Of a stretch of 64,000 nucleotides of DNA, positions 16,607-25,548 are shown one piece after another. The translations under genes were made by a program, and so were the position numbers. The DNA comes from Sedimentitalea sp042687825. Its GTDB lineage: Bacteria; Pseudomonadota; Alphaproteobacteria; Rhodobacterales; Rhodobacteraceae. The DNA lies in the NCBI RefSeq assembly GCF_042687825.1, contig NZ_JBHUQE010000010.1:62001-126000 (forward strand), read 5' to 3'. Position 1 is the stretch's first letter. Each line of letters starts with the position of its first letter. The notes under the pieces are model-generated. The model was not told where the DNA came from. It made no database searches and saw only the letters and a program-made list of their open reading frames with translations.

Positions 16607-18105
16607 GCGGTCCACCGGTACAGCCAGACTTCGCTGGCCATCTGGCCGTCCTTGCGCAGCTGCGCGCGCAGTTCGACCATGTCGCGATCACCGGGTTCAA
16701 AGCTGAAGGCGAGCCGCAGGCCACCGGTTTCCGGATTGCGCTGCAGGACGCCTTCGCTGGTATCCACATGCGGCGAGCCGACATGGGCGGTAATCGCGTC
16801 GGGACCCTCGTCAAACAACGGATCCGCCTCGAAATCCACCGTCACCACGCGCTGGCCGTGGAACCCGCCCCCCATCCTCGTGTTGATGACCTGCGGATAG
16901 CCGACCGCGACCGGCGCGCGGGTGCCCCAGGTCAAACGGTAGGACAGATCAATGCGCGATCCGGCCGCATAGGGTTCGGCGGGCCGCCAGTAGGCGACGA
17001 CATTGTCATAAATCTCGCGATCCGCCGGAATTTCGACCAGGGTCACGGCGCCCTTGCCCCAATCGCCGCGCGGTTCGACCCACAGGCCCGGGCGGCGGTG
17101 ATACAGCGCTTCGAGATCGGCGAAATCGGCCAGTCGCCGCGCCCGCTGCATCAGACCGAACCCGCGCGGGGCCGAATCCAGAAACGACGACACCTGCAGC
17201 CGTTTCGGGTTGGCCAGCGGCCGCCACAGCACCTCGCCCGCGCCGTTCAGCATCATCAGCCCGTCGGAGTCATGCACGGCGGGGCGGAAATCGTCGAACC
17301 GGTGGCGGTTGGTCTCGTCGAACAGGAACATGCTGGTCAGCGGGCCAAGACCGACATGGGGCAGGTCCTCGCGCGCAAAAAGCGTCGCCTCGACATCCAT
17401 CACACAGGCCGGGCCGGCGGTGATGTCAAAGCGAAACGCCCCGGTGACGCTGGGGCTGTCCATCAGCGCGTGCACCACCATGTTGCGCTGCCCCGGTGCG
17501 GGGCGTTCCAGCCAGAAGCGGATGAAATCCGGAAATTCCTCGCCCTCGGGATCGCCGGTCTTCAGCGCCAGCCCCCGTGCGGACAGCCCATAGATCTGGT
17601 CCAGTCCGATTGCCCGGAAATAACTGGCCCCCTGAAACACGCAGAATTCGTCGGTCTGGCCCGGGCGGTGCATCTCGGTGCGCAGGCGCAGCCCGGAAAA
17701 GCCCAGCGTTTCATCCACCGGCAAATCCGGCACGCTGGGCGATTTCTCGAACATCGACAGGTCGAACGGCACCGGCGTGGCAAGGCCGTTCTCGACGGTC
17801 TCGACCTTGATGGTGCGCGGGAAATACAGGCCGGGCGTAAAGAAATCGACATTGAACGGTGTGTCGGTCCCGTACCACAGCGCCGCCTCGGGGCGGAAAC
17901 GGATCAGCTTGTACTGCTCGTAGGTCAGATCGCGCCAGGCCTGCGGAACCATGTCGCGGGGCGCATATGCGGTTTGGGAAAGCTGCTGGGCGGCCGCGAC
18001 CACCTGGTCACGGTCGAACCGCGTTTCCGGGGCGCTGGCCGCCGCCCGCCCGGCCAGGGCAAAGGCCGATGTCGTTGCCAGAAAATCTCGGCGCGTCAGT
18101 GTCAT
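16603..18105 (-). CDS. opgG: glucan biosynthesis protein G (periplasmic)
   Basis: OpgG/MdoG is a periplasmic protein needed to finish and branch osmoregulated glucans. The 500-residue protein starts with a twin-arginine signal (TRRDFLATTSAFALAG), which fits OpgD-type export by Tat rather than Sec. The family body follows: FRPEAALWY near residue 70, FFTPGLYFPR, FQGASYFRAIG, and a C-terminal immunoglobulin-like part ending TWGTRAPVAVGYP... Because of the Tat signal it could equally be named opgD. It overlaps opgC and opgH by four bases each. Confidence 0.92.
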   Translation of the reverse strand: MTLTRRDFLATTSAFALAGRAAASAPETRFDRDQVVAAAQQLSQTAYAPRDMVPQAWRDLTYEQYKLIRFRPEAALWYGTDTPFNVDFFTPGLYFPRTIKVETVENGLATPVPFDLSMFEKSPSVPDLPVDETLGFSGLRLRTEMHRPGQTDEFCVFQGASYFRAIGLDQIYGLSARGLALKTGDPEGEEFPDFIRFWLERPAPGQRNMVVHALMDSPSVTGAFRFDITAGPACVMDVEATLFAREDLPHVGLGPLTSMFLFDETNRHRFDDFRPAVHDSDGLMMLNGAGEVLWRPLANPKRLQVSSFLDSAPRGFGLMQRARRLADFADLEALYHRRPGLWVEPRGDWGKGAVTLVEIPADREIYDNVVAYWRPAEPYAAGSRIDLSYRLTWGTRAPVAVGYPQVINTRMGGGFHGQRVVTVDFEADPLFDEGPDAITAHVGSPHVDTSEGVLQRNPETGGLRLAFSFEPGDRDMVELRAQLRKDGQMASEVWLYRWTA

Positions 18106-19346
18106 GCGCGGCTGCTCCGCCAGGGATGCGATTTGAACCAGCCGGCGATATAGGCAACCGCAACGATCATTGCAAACCCTGCCAGATTGATCAGCAAAAC
18201 CGTGCCGGCGCTGCGCCCCATCTGGTCCAGAACGAACCCCAGCAGCCGCGCCAGCGCCATCGAGAACACAAAGACCGCCAGAGATTGCTGGCCGACCTTG
18301 GACACGATGTTCAGGACCACGCGCCACAGCCGCGCCGCAGCGCCTGCCCCGCTGGCGCGCAGGCGGCGTCCGCCCTCGCCGGCAGCGACCCATGCCAGAT
18401 AGGCCAACGCCAGGAAATGCAGGTACCGCAGCACCCCGAACTCGGTTTTGGCGCGCAGGCTGAACCCGCTTTCGACCTCGTGGGCGCGCATCAGCGTCCA
18501 GACATCGCGCAGTTGCTCGCCCAGCGCCGGGCTGGTGGCGGCAATCCAGGTCTGCACCTTCCACGATCCGAACGGGGCGGACAGCACCAGAAAGGCGATG
18601 CAGAGCCAGATCAGGCCGCGCGAGACCGGCGGCGGCGGCAGCCAGCCGCGCATCAGCGCAAAGCCGGTGAAGAACAGCAATTGCCAGCCAAAGGGGTTGA
18701 AGAACCAGACCCGCTCGGACCAGGGTTCGGCCGGCAGCGACAGAAATCCGAGATTGGCCGCCAGCCAAATGGCAACACTGGCGGCAGCGACGGCCCACAG
18801 CGACAGACCGGACAGCGCTATGAACAGCGGCATCAACGCCAGCACCACCAGATACATCGGCAGAATGTCGAAATAGTTCGGCACATAGGTCAGGGTGAAA
18901 AAACCGACGATCTGCGGCATCGGATCGCTAAAGAAACGACCCAGGTTCAGCGCGTTGACATAGCTCTTTTCGAAACTGCCATAGGTGTCCAGCGCCGCCA
19001 TGCTCATGGCGACAAAAAAGAACAGCCCGATATGCGCCCAGTAGACCTGCCAGACCCGGAACAGCACCCGGGCCGAGCCCAGCAACCAGCCCTTGCGCGC
19101 AAAAGCGCCGCCAAAGGCAATGGCCGAGGCCATGCCGGAACAGAAGACAAAGATCTCGGTGGCATCCGACCAGCCGAACCGGGCCGGGATCCAGCCGCTC
19201 CAGGGATTGAACGGGATATGCGCGACCAGAATGATGAACATCGCGATGCCGCGATAGAAATCCAGACGCGGATCGCGCGGCTTTGCCGGAGTCACGGGGG
19301 ACGCCGGGGGCGATTGAAACTGGGTTGCGGGCGATACCGTCGCCAT
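18102..19346 (-). CDS. opgC: OpgC-type acyltransferase (glucan succinylation)
   Basis: A 414-residue membrane protein with about ten helices and the OpgC/acyltransferase-3 N-terminal block DPRLDFYRGIAMFIILVAHIP, in which the His is the expected catalytic residue. OpgC proteins add succinyl groups to periplasmic glucans, giving them negative charge. ATG 19346 with AGGACAAG upstream is preferred; a GTG at 19391 overlapping the previous stop would add 15 residues. Its place between the TPR gene and opgG in one operon supports the role. Confidence 0.9.
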   Translation of the reverse strand: MATVSPATQFQSPPASPVTPAKPRDPRLDFYRGIAMFIILVAHIPFNPWSGWIPARFGWSDATEIFVFCSGMASAIAFGGAFARKGWLLGSARVLFRVWQVYWAHIGLFFFVAMSMAALDTYGSFEKSYVNALNLGRFFSDPMPQIVGFFTLTYVPNYFDILPMYLVVLALMPLFIALSGLSLWAVAAASVAIWLAANLGFLSLPAEPWSERVWFFNPFGWQLLFFTGFALMRGWLPPPPVSRGLIWLCIAFLVLSAPFGSWKVQTWIAATSPALGEQLRDVWTLMRAHEVESGFSLRAKTEFGVLRYLHFLALAYLAWVAAGEGGRRLRASGAGAAARLWRVVLNIVSKVGQQSLAVFVFSMALARLLGFVLDQMGRSAGTVLLINLAGFAMIVAVAYIAGWFKSHPWRSSRA

Positions 19347-19387
19347 GATCTTGTCCTGATTCTGCAAATTCAACGGCCCATGGGGAC

Positions 19388-20758
19388 TCACTGGGCCGGA
19401 ACGCTCTGTGCACCGGATTCGTTCCGTCCGATAGCGATTATTTCGCGCCGGGCTGCGGCAAATGCGTCCTCGGCCCCGGCCCGCTGATCGCGGCGCTGGT
19501 CCAGGATCGCCTCGGCCTGATCCAGCAGTCCGGCCCGCAGTCCGGCGTCGATGGTCAGCCGCTCGAAAACGTCGCGCTGGGCATGGCTGCCGCCTGCCTT
19601 TTGCAGGGTCGTACGGGCCTGCGACAGATGGACAAAAGCGGTCCCGTACTGGCCCTCGCCAAAGGCTTCCAGCCCCTGCGCCGCCTGCAGACCCGGGCGG
19701 GCCATGCGCTCGGCCATCTCGGTTTCACCGGCCCTGGCATCGCGGTGCATGCGTTGCAGCAGGCGGCCCAGCTCGGCCGGGCGATTGTCCGCACCCAGGG
19801 CCAGCAGGTAATGCAGATCGGCAAAGACCAGACAGCCGTCTTCGGTGCGGGCGGCGCTGAGGTCGGCCAGTTCGACCCAGCGGTCGCCGACATCCACGCC
19901 TTCCAGTTCCAGCCGGGTCAGCAGCGAGGTGGCGTTTGAAATATCGCGGTAATCGTCGGTCTTGTCGGCGCGGATGGCGGTGTCATACAGGTCCAGAACC
20001 GCATCGATCTGCCCCTGATCCAGATGCATCAGCGCTTTGTGCCACCAGACATGGTATCGGAAATTGTTGCAATGCGCCCAGGCGGTCTCGCGCCCGGCCA
20101 GCCAGTCCAGGCCCTTGCGCGCATTGCCGGTCATGTCATGCACATGCGCCACCGCATGCAGCCCCCAGGCATCGTCGGGTGCGGTCCACAGCGCCTGACG
20201 ACCAGCGATTTCGGCGCGGTCATAGTCGCCGGTCTCTTCCAGCGCAAAAGCGTGGCAGCCCAGCAGATAGCCATGCCCCGGATGGTCCGGGCCATAGGCT
20301 GGCAGCACCCGCTCGACCGACCGGCGCATGCCGGTGGCGTCGCCCAGCACGAACCGGATTGCGTGACTCAGCTTCATCGCCAGCGCATCGGCGGGGTCGG
20401 CGCGCAGCACCTGTTCCAGCAGTTGCACCGCCTGGCTGGGCCGGCCCTGCAGCCAGACCTGCAGCGCCTGCACATAGAGCGCTTCGCGCGGCAGCACATG
20501 CCCCTCGGCCATGGCGCGCTGTGCCGCGGCCAGATCGGTCTCGGCGACAGCCACCAGTTCGCGCCGCCCCAGCAGCAGATAGAACATGCCCTTGACCGCG
20601 TGCCCAAGGGCAAAGCCCGGCTCGGCGGCGAGGACCGACATCAGATGCTGTGGCGTGACGGCGGCATGCGCCAGAAACCCCAGCATCGCGGCATTCCAGT
20701 CCGCGCAACTGCCGGCCAGTTCCAGGCTGGTCGGCTGGCCAAAAACGTCGTGCTGCAT
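19388..20758 (-). CDS. tetratricopeptide-repeat protein, TTC38-like
   Basis: A 456-residue soluble protein made of helical repeats, with no signal peptide. Recognisable pieces are FALGHAVKGMFYLLLGR, GHGYLLGCHAFALEETGDYDRAE and HAVAHVHDMTGNARKGLDWL, the order seen in TTC38-family (TPR protein 38) members. Function in bacteria is unknown. It leads the opg operon: opgC starts within 45 bases of its stop. ATG 20758 is chosen; a GTG at 20782 would add eight residues. Confidence 0.82.
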   Translation of the reverse strand: MQHDVFGQPTSLELAGSCADWNAAMLGFLAHAAVTPQHLMSVLAAEPGFALGHAVKGMFYLLLGRRELVAVAETDLAAAQRAMAEGHVLPREALYVQALQVWLQGRPSQAVQLLEQVLRADPADALAMKLSHAIRFVLGDATGMRRSVERVLPAYGPDHPGHGYLLGCHAFALEETGDYDRAEIAGRQALWTAPDDAWGLHAVAHVHDMTGNARKGLDWLAGRETAWAHCNNFRYHVWWHKALMHLDQGQIDAVLDLYDTAIRADKTDDYRDISNATSLLTRLELEGVDVGDRWVELADLSAARTEDGCLVFADLHYLLALGADNRPAELGRLLQRMHRDARAGETEMAERMARPGLQAAQGLEAFGEGQYGTAFVHLSQARTTLQKAGGSHAQRDVFERLTIDAGLRAGLLDQAEAILDQRRDQRAGAEDAFAAARREIIAIGRNESGAQSVPAQ

Positions 20759-21049
20759 GCTGTGTCCAATTCTGTTTAACACTGGGGTACTGGTACTGGG
20801 ACTATCAGAGTGTAAGCCGTTGAAATATCGCTATGGCAGATGCTCGCGCATTGGTGAAATCACGTGTTGCCGATGCGAGGAAAATCGCCGACATCTGCAA
20901 CCTTTTGGGCAGAATGCCGCGCGCGCGGCTCCGCCGGGACGAATTGCCCCAACAGAAAACGACACCCGCAGCCCGTATCTCAGCGCTATGGGCGCGACGA
21001 TTCGGGTGGCTCGGCGCCCGATCGGCGTCAGCGCCCGGACCCGTCCGCG

Positions 21050-22672
21050 CTAGAGCCGGCCGTCATAGGCCGCGGCATCGATCTGCGCCGAAATGACGGT
21101 GAAACGGTCTGCGCTCATCGCCTGCTGCAAGGCCGTCCGCAGATCGGCGCGGTTATGCACCGTGACACCGTTGCCGCCCAGCGCCTGCCCCAGGGCGGCG
21201 AAATCGTGGCGGGCGAAATCGACGCCGCGATTGGCCATCTGCCGCTGCCGCTGCTTCAATTCGATCAGAGCCAGGCTGGCATCGACAAAGACGACAAAGA
21301 TCGCTGCGGTGCCCAGCTCGGCGGCGGTGGCCAGTTCGCCGGCCACCATCAGAAACCCGGCATCGCCGGAAAAGCTGACCACCGGGCGATCGGGTGCGGC
21401 CAGTTTCAGGCCGATTGCCAGCGGCACGGCGCAGCCCATCGTGCACAGACCCGACGACTGGACCAGGTCGCGCGGCGTCCGGCAGGTCCACATCTGCGAC
21501 AGCAGGATGCGATGCGCACCGCTGTCGGCGGTGGCCAGCGTGTCCGGCGGCAGAACCGCGCGCGCCTCGGCGATGACGGCGGCGGGCCCCCAGTCGTCAT
21601 CCGTCGGAAAAGCCCGCGCCAGCGCCGCCCGGGTCTGATCGGGCTGTCCACCGGGCCAGGTCGCGCGCGATTTCGCGCCTTGCGCCAGAGTTTCCAGCGT
21701 TGCGCCGGGATCGGCAACGAAATTCAGCCCCGCCTGGTGCATGTAATGGGTGTTGGCAACCGCCGCGATATCAATCACCGGCTGCCGGGATGGATCCCAC
21801 GCCTCGCGCCAGCCGGGACGCATCTCGATCGGGTCGTAACCGATGGCCAGAATCAGATCGGCCTGCCGCACCAGCGGCAGCAGATGGCCGTCGGCCACCG
21901 GCGACAGCCCGGCCGCGCCCAGACACAGGGGATGGTCTTCGGGGACGATACCCTTGGCTTTGTATGTGGTGACGAACGGAATTCGGAAATGTTCGAGAAA
22001 GGCGCGCAGGATGCAGCCATGATCGCCGCTCAGCATGTCCAGTCCGATCACCGCCAGCGGCCGTTCGGCCCGGGCCAGCCATTGCCGCGCCAACGCCAGA
22101 TCGGCCCCCTGCGGTGCCACCGGGCTGGCGGGCCTGCGGCGGCGCACCGGCCCCGGGGCAACCCTGGCATCGGCGACGCTGATCGGGACGTCCAGATGCA
22201 CCGGCCCGGGGCGCGGTTCGGTGGCAATGGCGACCGCCTTGTCGGCGATGGTGTCCGCCCCGGCGGCGGTCAGGCGAAAGCTGGCCTTTGTGATCGGTCC
22301 GAACACCGCCTGATGGTCCAGCACCTGATGGGTATAGGTCAGCGCCTCGTCGGCATCGACGCATCCGGTCAGCACGATCATCGGCACCCGGTCCTGATGC
22401 GCATTGGCCACCACGTTGACCCCGTTCAGCGCCCCCGGCCCCAGGGTCGCGACCAGAATGCCCGGCGCCCCGTCGCGGTGATGCACCCCTTCGGCCATGA
22501 AACCGGCGGCATTCTCGTGTTTCGCCAGATGAAAGGCGATGCCGGCGGTTTCGAGCGCGTCAACCAGGGTCAGCACTTCGCCGCCGGGCATGCCAAAGGC
22601 GTGGCGACAGCCGGCCTCGTAAAGCCGCCGGGCCAGGACATCGGCAGCGCGCAAGGGGGTCGGATCGGTCAT
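21050..22672 (-). CDS. thiamine-diphosphate enzyme, acetolactate synthase large-subunit-like
   Basis: A 540-residue ThDP-dependent enzyme with three family domains. The catalytic Glu is in FHLAKHENAAGFMAEG (about residue 50). A central Rossmann domain follows, and the cofactor-binding block SFSGDAGFLMVAGELATA sits near residue 440. It belongs to the IlvB superfamily, but it has no small-subunit partner and lies apart from other branched-chain genes, so a catabolic or decarboxylase role (for example sulfopyruvate- or oxalyl-CoA-type) is as likely as acetolactate synthesis. ATG 22672 was chosen because family homology begins right after it. Confidence 0.85.
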   Translation of the reverse strand: MTDPTPLRAADVLARRLYEAGCRHAFGMPGGEVLTLVDALETAGIAFHLAKHENAAGFMAEGVHHRDGAPGILVATLGPGALNGVNVVANAHQDRVPMIVLTGCVDADEALTYTHQVLDHQAVFGPITKASFRLTAAGADTIADKAVAIATEPRPGPVHLDVPISVADARVAPGPVRRRRPASPVAPQGADLALARQWLARAERPLAVIGLDMLSGDHGCILRAFLEHFRIPFVTTYKAKGIVPEDHPLCLGAAGLSPVADGHLLPLVRQADLILAIGYDPIEMRPGWREAWDPSRQPVIDIAAVANTHYMHQAGLNFVADPGATLETLAQGAKSRATWPGGQPDQTRAALARAFPTDDDWGPAAVIAEARAVLPPDTLATADSGAHRILLSQMWTCRTPRDLVQSSGLCTMGCAVPLAIGLKLAAPDRPVVSFSGDAGFLMVAGELATAAELGTAAIFVVFVDASLALIELKQRQRQMANRGVDFARHDFAALGQALGGNGVTVHNRADLRTALQQAMSADRFTVISAQIDAAAYDGRL

Positions 22673-22751
22673 CAGGGGGCTCCGCCGGCTGGGGTGTCGC
22701 GGCAGAATGCCCGCCAAGGCCCGCGCCGCAACCCCGCTCACGCCAGTGTGA

Positions 22752-23240
22752 CTATTGCAGCGCCGCCGCCGCGATTGCCGCAAAACGTGCGTCCAGGGCC
22801 GCCGCCAGATCGCCCAGCTCTGCCCCGCCCTCGTCCAGATAGGGCGCCAGCACATGGCTGGGGGTCTTGTAGGCCAGCGTTGCGCTGCCATCGGCGTTCT
22901 CGGTCACGTAAAAGCGGATCGGTGCCTCGATCATCGCCGCCGTCGACAGGGCCAGCAATCGCACCGCGAAATCGTTGTTGAAAACGCCAATGACCCGGTT
23001 GCCGGGGATGGTGATGCCGCGGCTGGCCGCGGCGCCGGTTGGGCCGGCCTCGGTCACGACCCCCATACCGTTGGCGCGGGTCGCGGATTTCACCGCGCCG
23101 ATCAGCGCCTCGTAAGGCTTGTCGCTGGCCTGCACCACCCAGCCCGGGCGGGCGGACAGGTCCTGCGCCAGTGCTGCGCCAATTCCGATCAGTCCCCAGA
23201 TCGGGGCCATCAGCGCCATGGCGCGCAGATGTCTGGTCAT
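22752..23240 (-). CDS. secreted DUF302 protein
   Basis: A 162-residue protein with a signal peptide (cleavage near AALAQD, residue 25) followed by one DUF302 domain: VKSATRANGMGVVTEAGPT, RVIGVFNNDFAVRLL and the ENADGSATLAYKTPSHVLAPY block. DUF302 proteins are small, heme- or metal-suspected, and of unknown role. ATG 23240 has GGAG seven bases upstream. It lies 79 bases upstream of the ThDP-enzyme gene on the same strand. Confidence 0.82.
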   Translation of the reverse strand: MTRHLRAMALMAPIWGLIGIGAALAQDLSARPGWVVQASDKPYEALIGAVKSATRANGMGVVTEAGPTGAAASRGITIPGNRVIGVFNNDFAVRLLALSTAAMIEAPIRFYVTENADGSATLAYKTPSHVLAPYLDEGGAELGDLAAALDARFAAIAAAALQ

Positions 23241-23382
23241 GTCGGGACTCCGGTCGTTGTTTCGCTGATCCTGCCGCGGTTCGGTCGCGTTGAACACTCA
23301 CAATCGCGTTTTCAGAACCGCCGCCGCCCGGATCGGCGCCGCGACGCCTTGTGTGCCGGCCAAAAGCGGCTAGAACGCGCGC

Positions 23383-25548
23383 ATGCAGCATCCCGATCTT
23401 CCCCTGACACATGACCTGGTCCTGATCGGCGGCGGCCATACCCACGCCCTGGTCCTGCGGGCCTGGGGCATGCGCCCGGTGCCCGGCGCCCGGGTGACGG
23501 TGATCAACCCCGGTCCCACGGCCCCCTATTCCGGCATGCTGCCGGGCTATGTCGCCGGGCATTACACCCGCCGCGATCTGGATATCGACCTGGTGCGGCT
23601 GGCCCGGTTCGCCGGCGCGCGGGTCATTCTGGGGGCGGCCGAGCATATCGACCTGCAGACGCGTCAGGTGCGGGTGCCCGGGCGGCCACCGATCGGCTTT
23701 GACGTCTGTTCCATCGATATCGGCATTACCTCGGACATGCCGGCCCTGCCGGGGTTCGCCGCGCATGCGGTTCCGGCCAAGCCGCTCGGCCCCTTTGCTG
23801 CGCGTTGGTCAGACTATGTTGCCGGGGCCGGCCCGGCCCGGGTGGCGGTGCTGGGCGGCGGCGTCGCGGGGGCCGAACTGGCCATGGCCATGGCGCACGC
23901 GCTGCGCACCCGGAACCGGCAAGGCCAGGTCACGCTGATCGACCGGGCCAAGGCGCTGAGCGCTCTGAGTACCGCCGCCGCGGCGCGGATCCGCGCGGAC
24001 ATGACGGCCCTGGATGTAACCCTGCTGGAAAACGCCGAGGCCACCGGGATCACCGCCCAAGGGGTAATTCTGGCCGATGGGCGCACCATCGCCGCCGAAT
24101 TCGTCACCGGGGCGGCCGGGGCGCGGGCGCATGGCTGGATCGCCGGCACCGGGTTGCGGCACAAGGACGGCTTCATCGAGGTCGACGCGCATCTGCGCAC
24201 CAGCGACCCGGCGGTCTTTGCCGCCGGCGATTGCGCCCACCTGACGCAATCACCGCGGCCCAAGGCCGGCGTCTATGCGGTGCGCCAGGCACCGGTTCTC
24301 TATGACAATCTCTGTGCCTCGCTGATCGGCGGCCGCATGCGCCCCTATCGGGCGCAAAAGGACTATCTGAAACTGGTATCGCTGGGCGGCAAGCGCGCCG
24401 TGGCCGAGCGGTTTGGCCGCCCTCTGAGCGGCGCGCTGATGTGGCGCTGGAAGGACCATATCGACCGCAAGTTCATGAACCGGTTCCGCGATCTGCCCGC
24501 CATGGGCGCGGCCGATCTGCCCGCGGTTCACACGCAGGGGCTGGCCGAAGCACTGGGCGACAAGCCGATGTGTGGCGGATGTGGCGCCAAGGTCGGGCGC
24601 GCGCCGCTGCGCGGCGCGCTGGACGGCCTGCAGAACAGCGACCGGACGGACATCACCGCCCTGCCGGGCGACGATGCCGCCGTGCTGCATACCGGCGGGG
24701 TGCGGCAGGTCATGACCACGGACCACCTGCGCGCCTTCATCGCCGATCCGGTGGTGATGACACGCATTGCCGCCATCCACGCGCTGGGCGATATCTGGGC
24801 CATGGGAGGCCAACCGCAGGCCGCAACGGCCACGGTGATCCTGCCGCGCCTGTCCACGCCGCTGCAGCGCCGCACGCTGAGCGAAATCATGCAGACCGCA
24901 ACAGAAACGATGCGCGCGGTGGGGGCCGAGATTGTCGGCGGCCACACCTCGACGGGCAGCGAACTGACCCTGGGCTTTACCGTCATCGGAACCTGCCCGC
25001 AGCCGCCCATCACCCTGGCCGGCGGGTTGCCGGGCGACGTGCTGCTCTTGACCAAGCCCCTGGGCAGCGGCGTTCTGATGGCCGCCGAGATGGCCGGTCA
25101 GGCCGAAGGCGGCTGGATCGCGGCGGCGATCGCGCAGATGACGCAATCGCAGGCCGAGGCTGCGCGCATTCTGGCCGAGGCCCATGCCATGACCGATGTC
25201 ACCGGTTTTGGCCTGGCCGGTCACTTGCATGGCCTGTGCGACGCATCGGGCACCGGCGCGCGGCTGGATCTGGCGGCGATTCCGCTGATGGACGGGGCGC
25301 GCGAACTGGCCGAGGCAGGCACGCGTTCGTCGCTGTTCGCCGACAACCGCGCCCTGGTCCCAGGCCTGCCCACGGGCGGGGCAGCCGATCTGATGTTCGA
25401 CCCGCAAACCGCGGGGGGGTTGCTGGCCGCCGTGGCCCCGGACCGGGCGGCGGCGCTGCTGGCGCGGCTGTGCGAGGCGGGTTATCCGGCGGCGCGCATC
25501 GGCGTGCTGACCGAAGGGCCGGTTCAGCTGGCGCTGGCCGAGGGCTGA
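23383..25548 (+). CDS. selD: selenide, water dikinase with N-terminal NADH-dehydrogenase-like domain
   Basis: SelD makes selenophosphate from selenide and ATP. This 721-residue protein is a fusion. Residues 1 to about 370 form an FAD/NAD(P)H oxidoreductase (GGGHTHALVLRAWG, GGGVAGAELAMAMA, FAAGDCAH). Residues about 390-721 form SelD, with the Cys motif MCGGCGAKVG (catalytic Cys, not Sec), GDDAAVL, and GGHTSTGSELTLGF. Such fusions are known; the oxidoreductase part may supply reduced selenide (inference). Its last 25 bases overlap the convergent mnmH gene. selA, selB and tRNA-Sec are not in view. Confidence 0.95.
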   Translation: MQHPDLPLTHDLVLIGGGHTHALVLRAWGMRPVPGARVTVINPGPTAPYSGMLPGYVAGHYTRRDLDIDLVRLARFAGARVILGAAEHIDLQTRQVRVPGRPPIGFDVCSIDIGITSDMPALPGFAAHAVPAKPLGPFAARWSDYVAGAGPARVAVLGGGVAGAELAMAMAHALRTRNRQGQVTLIDRAKALSALSTAAAARIRADMTALDVTLLENAEATGITAQGVILADGRTIAAEFVTGAAGARAHGWIAGTGLRHKDGFIEVDAHLRTSDPAVFAAGDCAHLTQSPRPKAGVYAVRQAPVLYDNLCASLIGGRMRPYRAQKDYLKLVSLGGKRAVAERFGRPLSGALMWRWKDHIDRKFMNRFRDLPAMGAADLPAVHTQGLAEALGDKPMCGGCGAKVGRAPLRGALDGLQNSDRTDITALPGDDAAVLHTGGVRQVMTTDHLRAFIADPVVMTRIAAIHALGDIWAMGGQPQAATATVILPRLSTPLQRRTLSEIMQTATETMRAVGAEIVGGHTSTGSELTLGFTVIGTCPQPPITLAGGLPGDVLLLTKPLGSGVLMAAEMAGQAEGGWIAAAIAQMTQSQAEAARILAEAHAMTDVTGFGLAGHLHGLCDASGTGARLDLAAIPLMDGARELAEAGTRSSLFADNRALVPGLPTGGAADLMFDPQTAGGLLAAVAPDRAAALLARLCEAGYPAARIGVLTEGPVQLALAEG

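Noticed and set aside
20833..21096. Plus-strand frame of 87 codons between the TPR gene and the ThDP gene
   Set aside because: Uses codons rare in this genome (CGA, CTA, TCA, AGA), has no ribosome site, and runs antisense into the ThDP gene.
21050..22672. Naming the ThDP enzyme ilvB
   Set aside because: No ilvH neighbour and only superfamily-level motifs; biosynthetic role cannot be supported.
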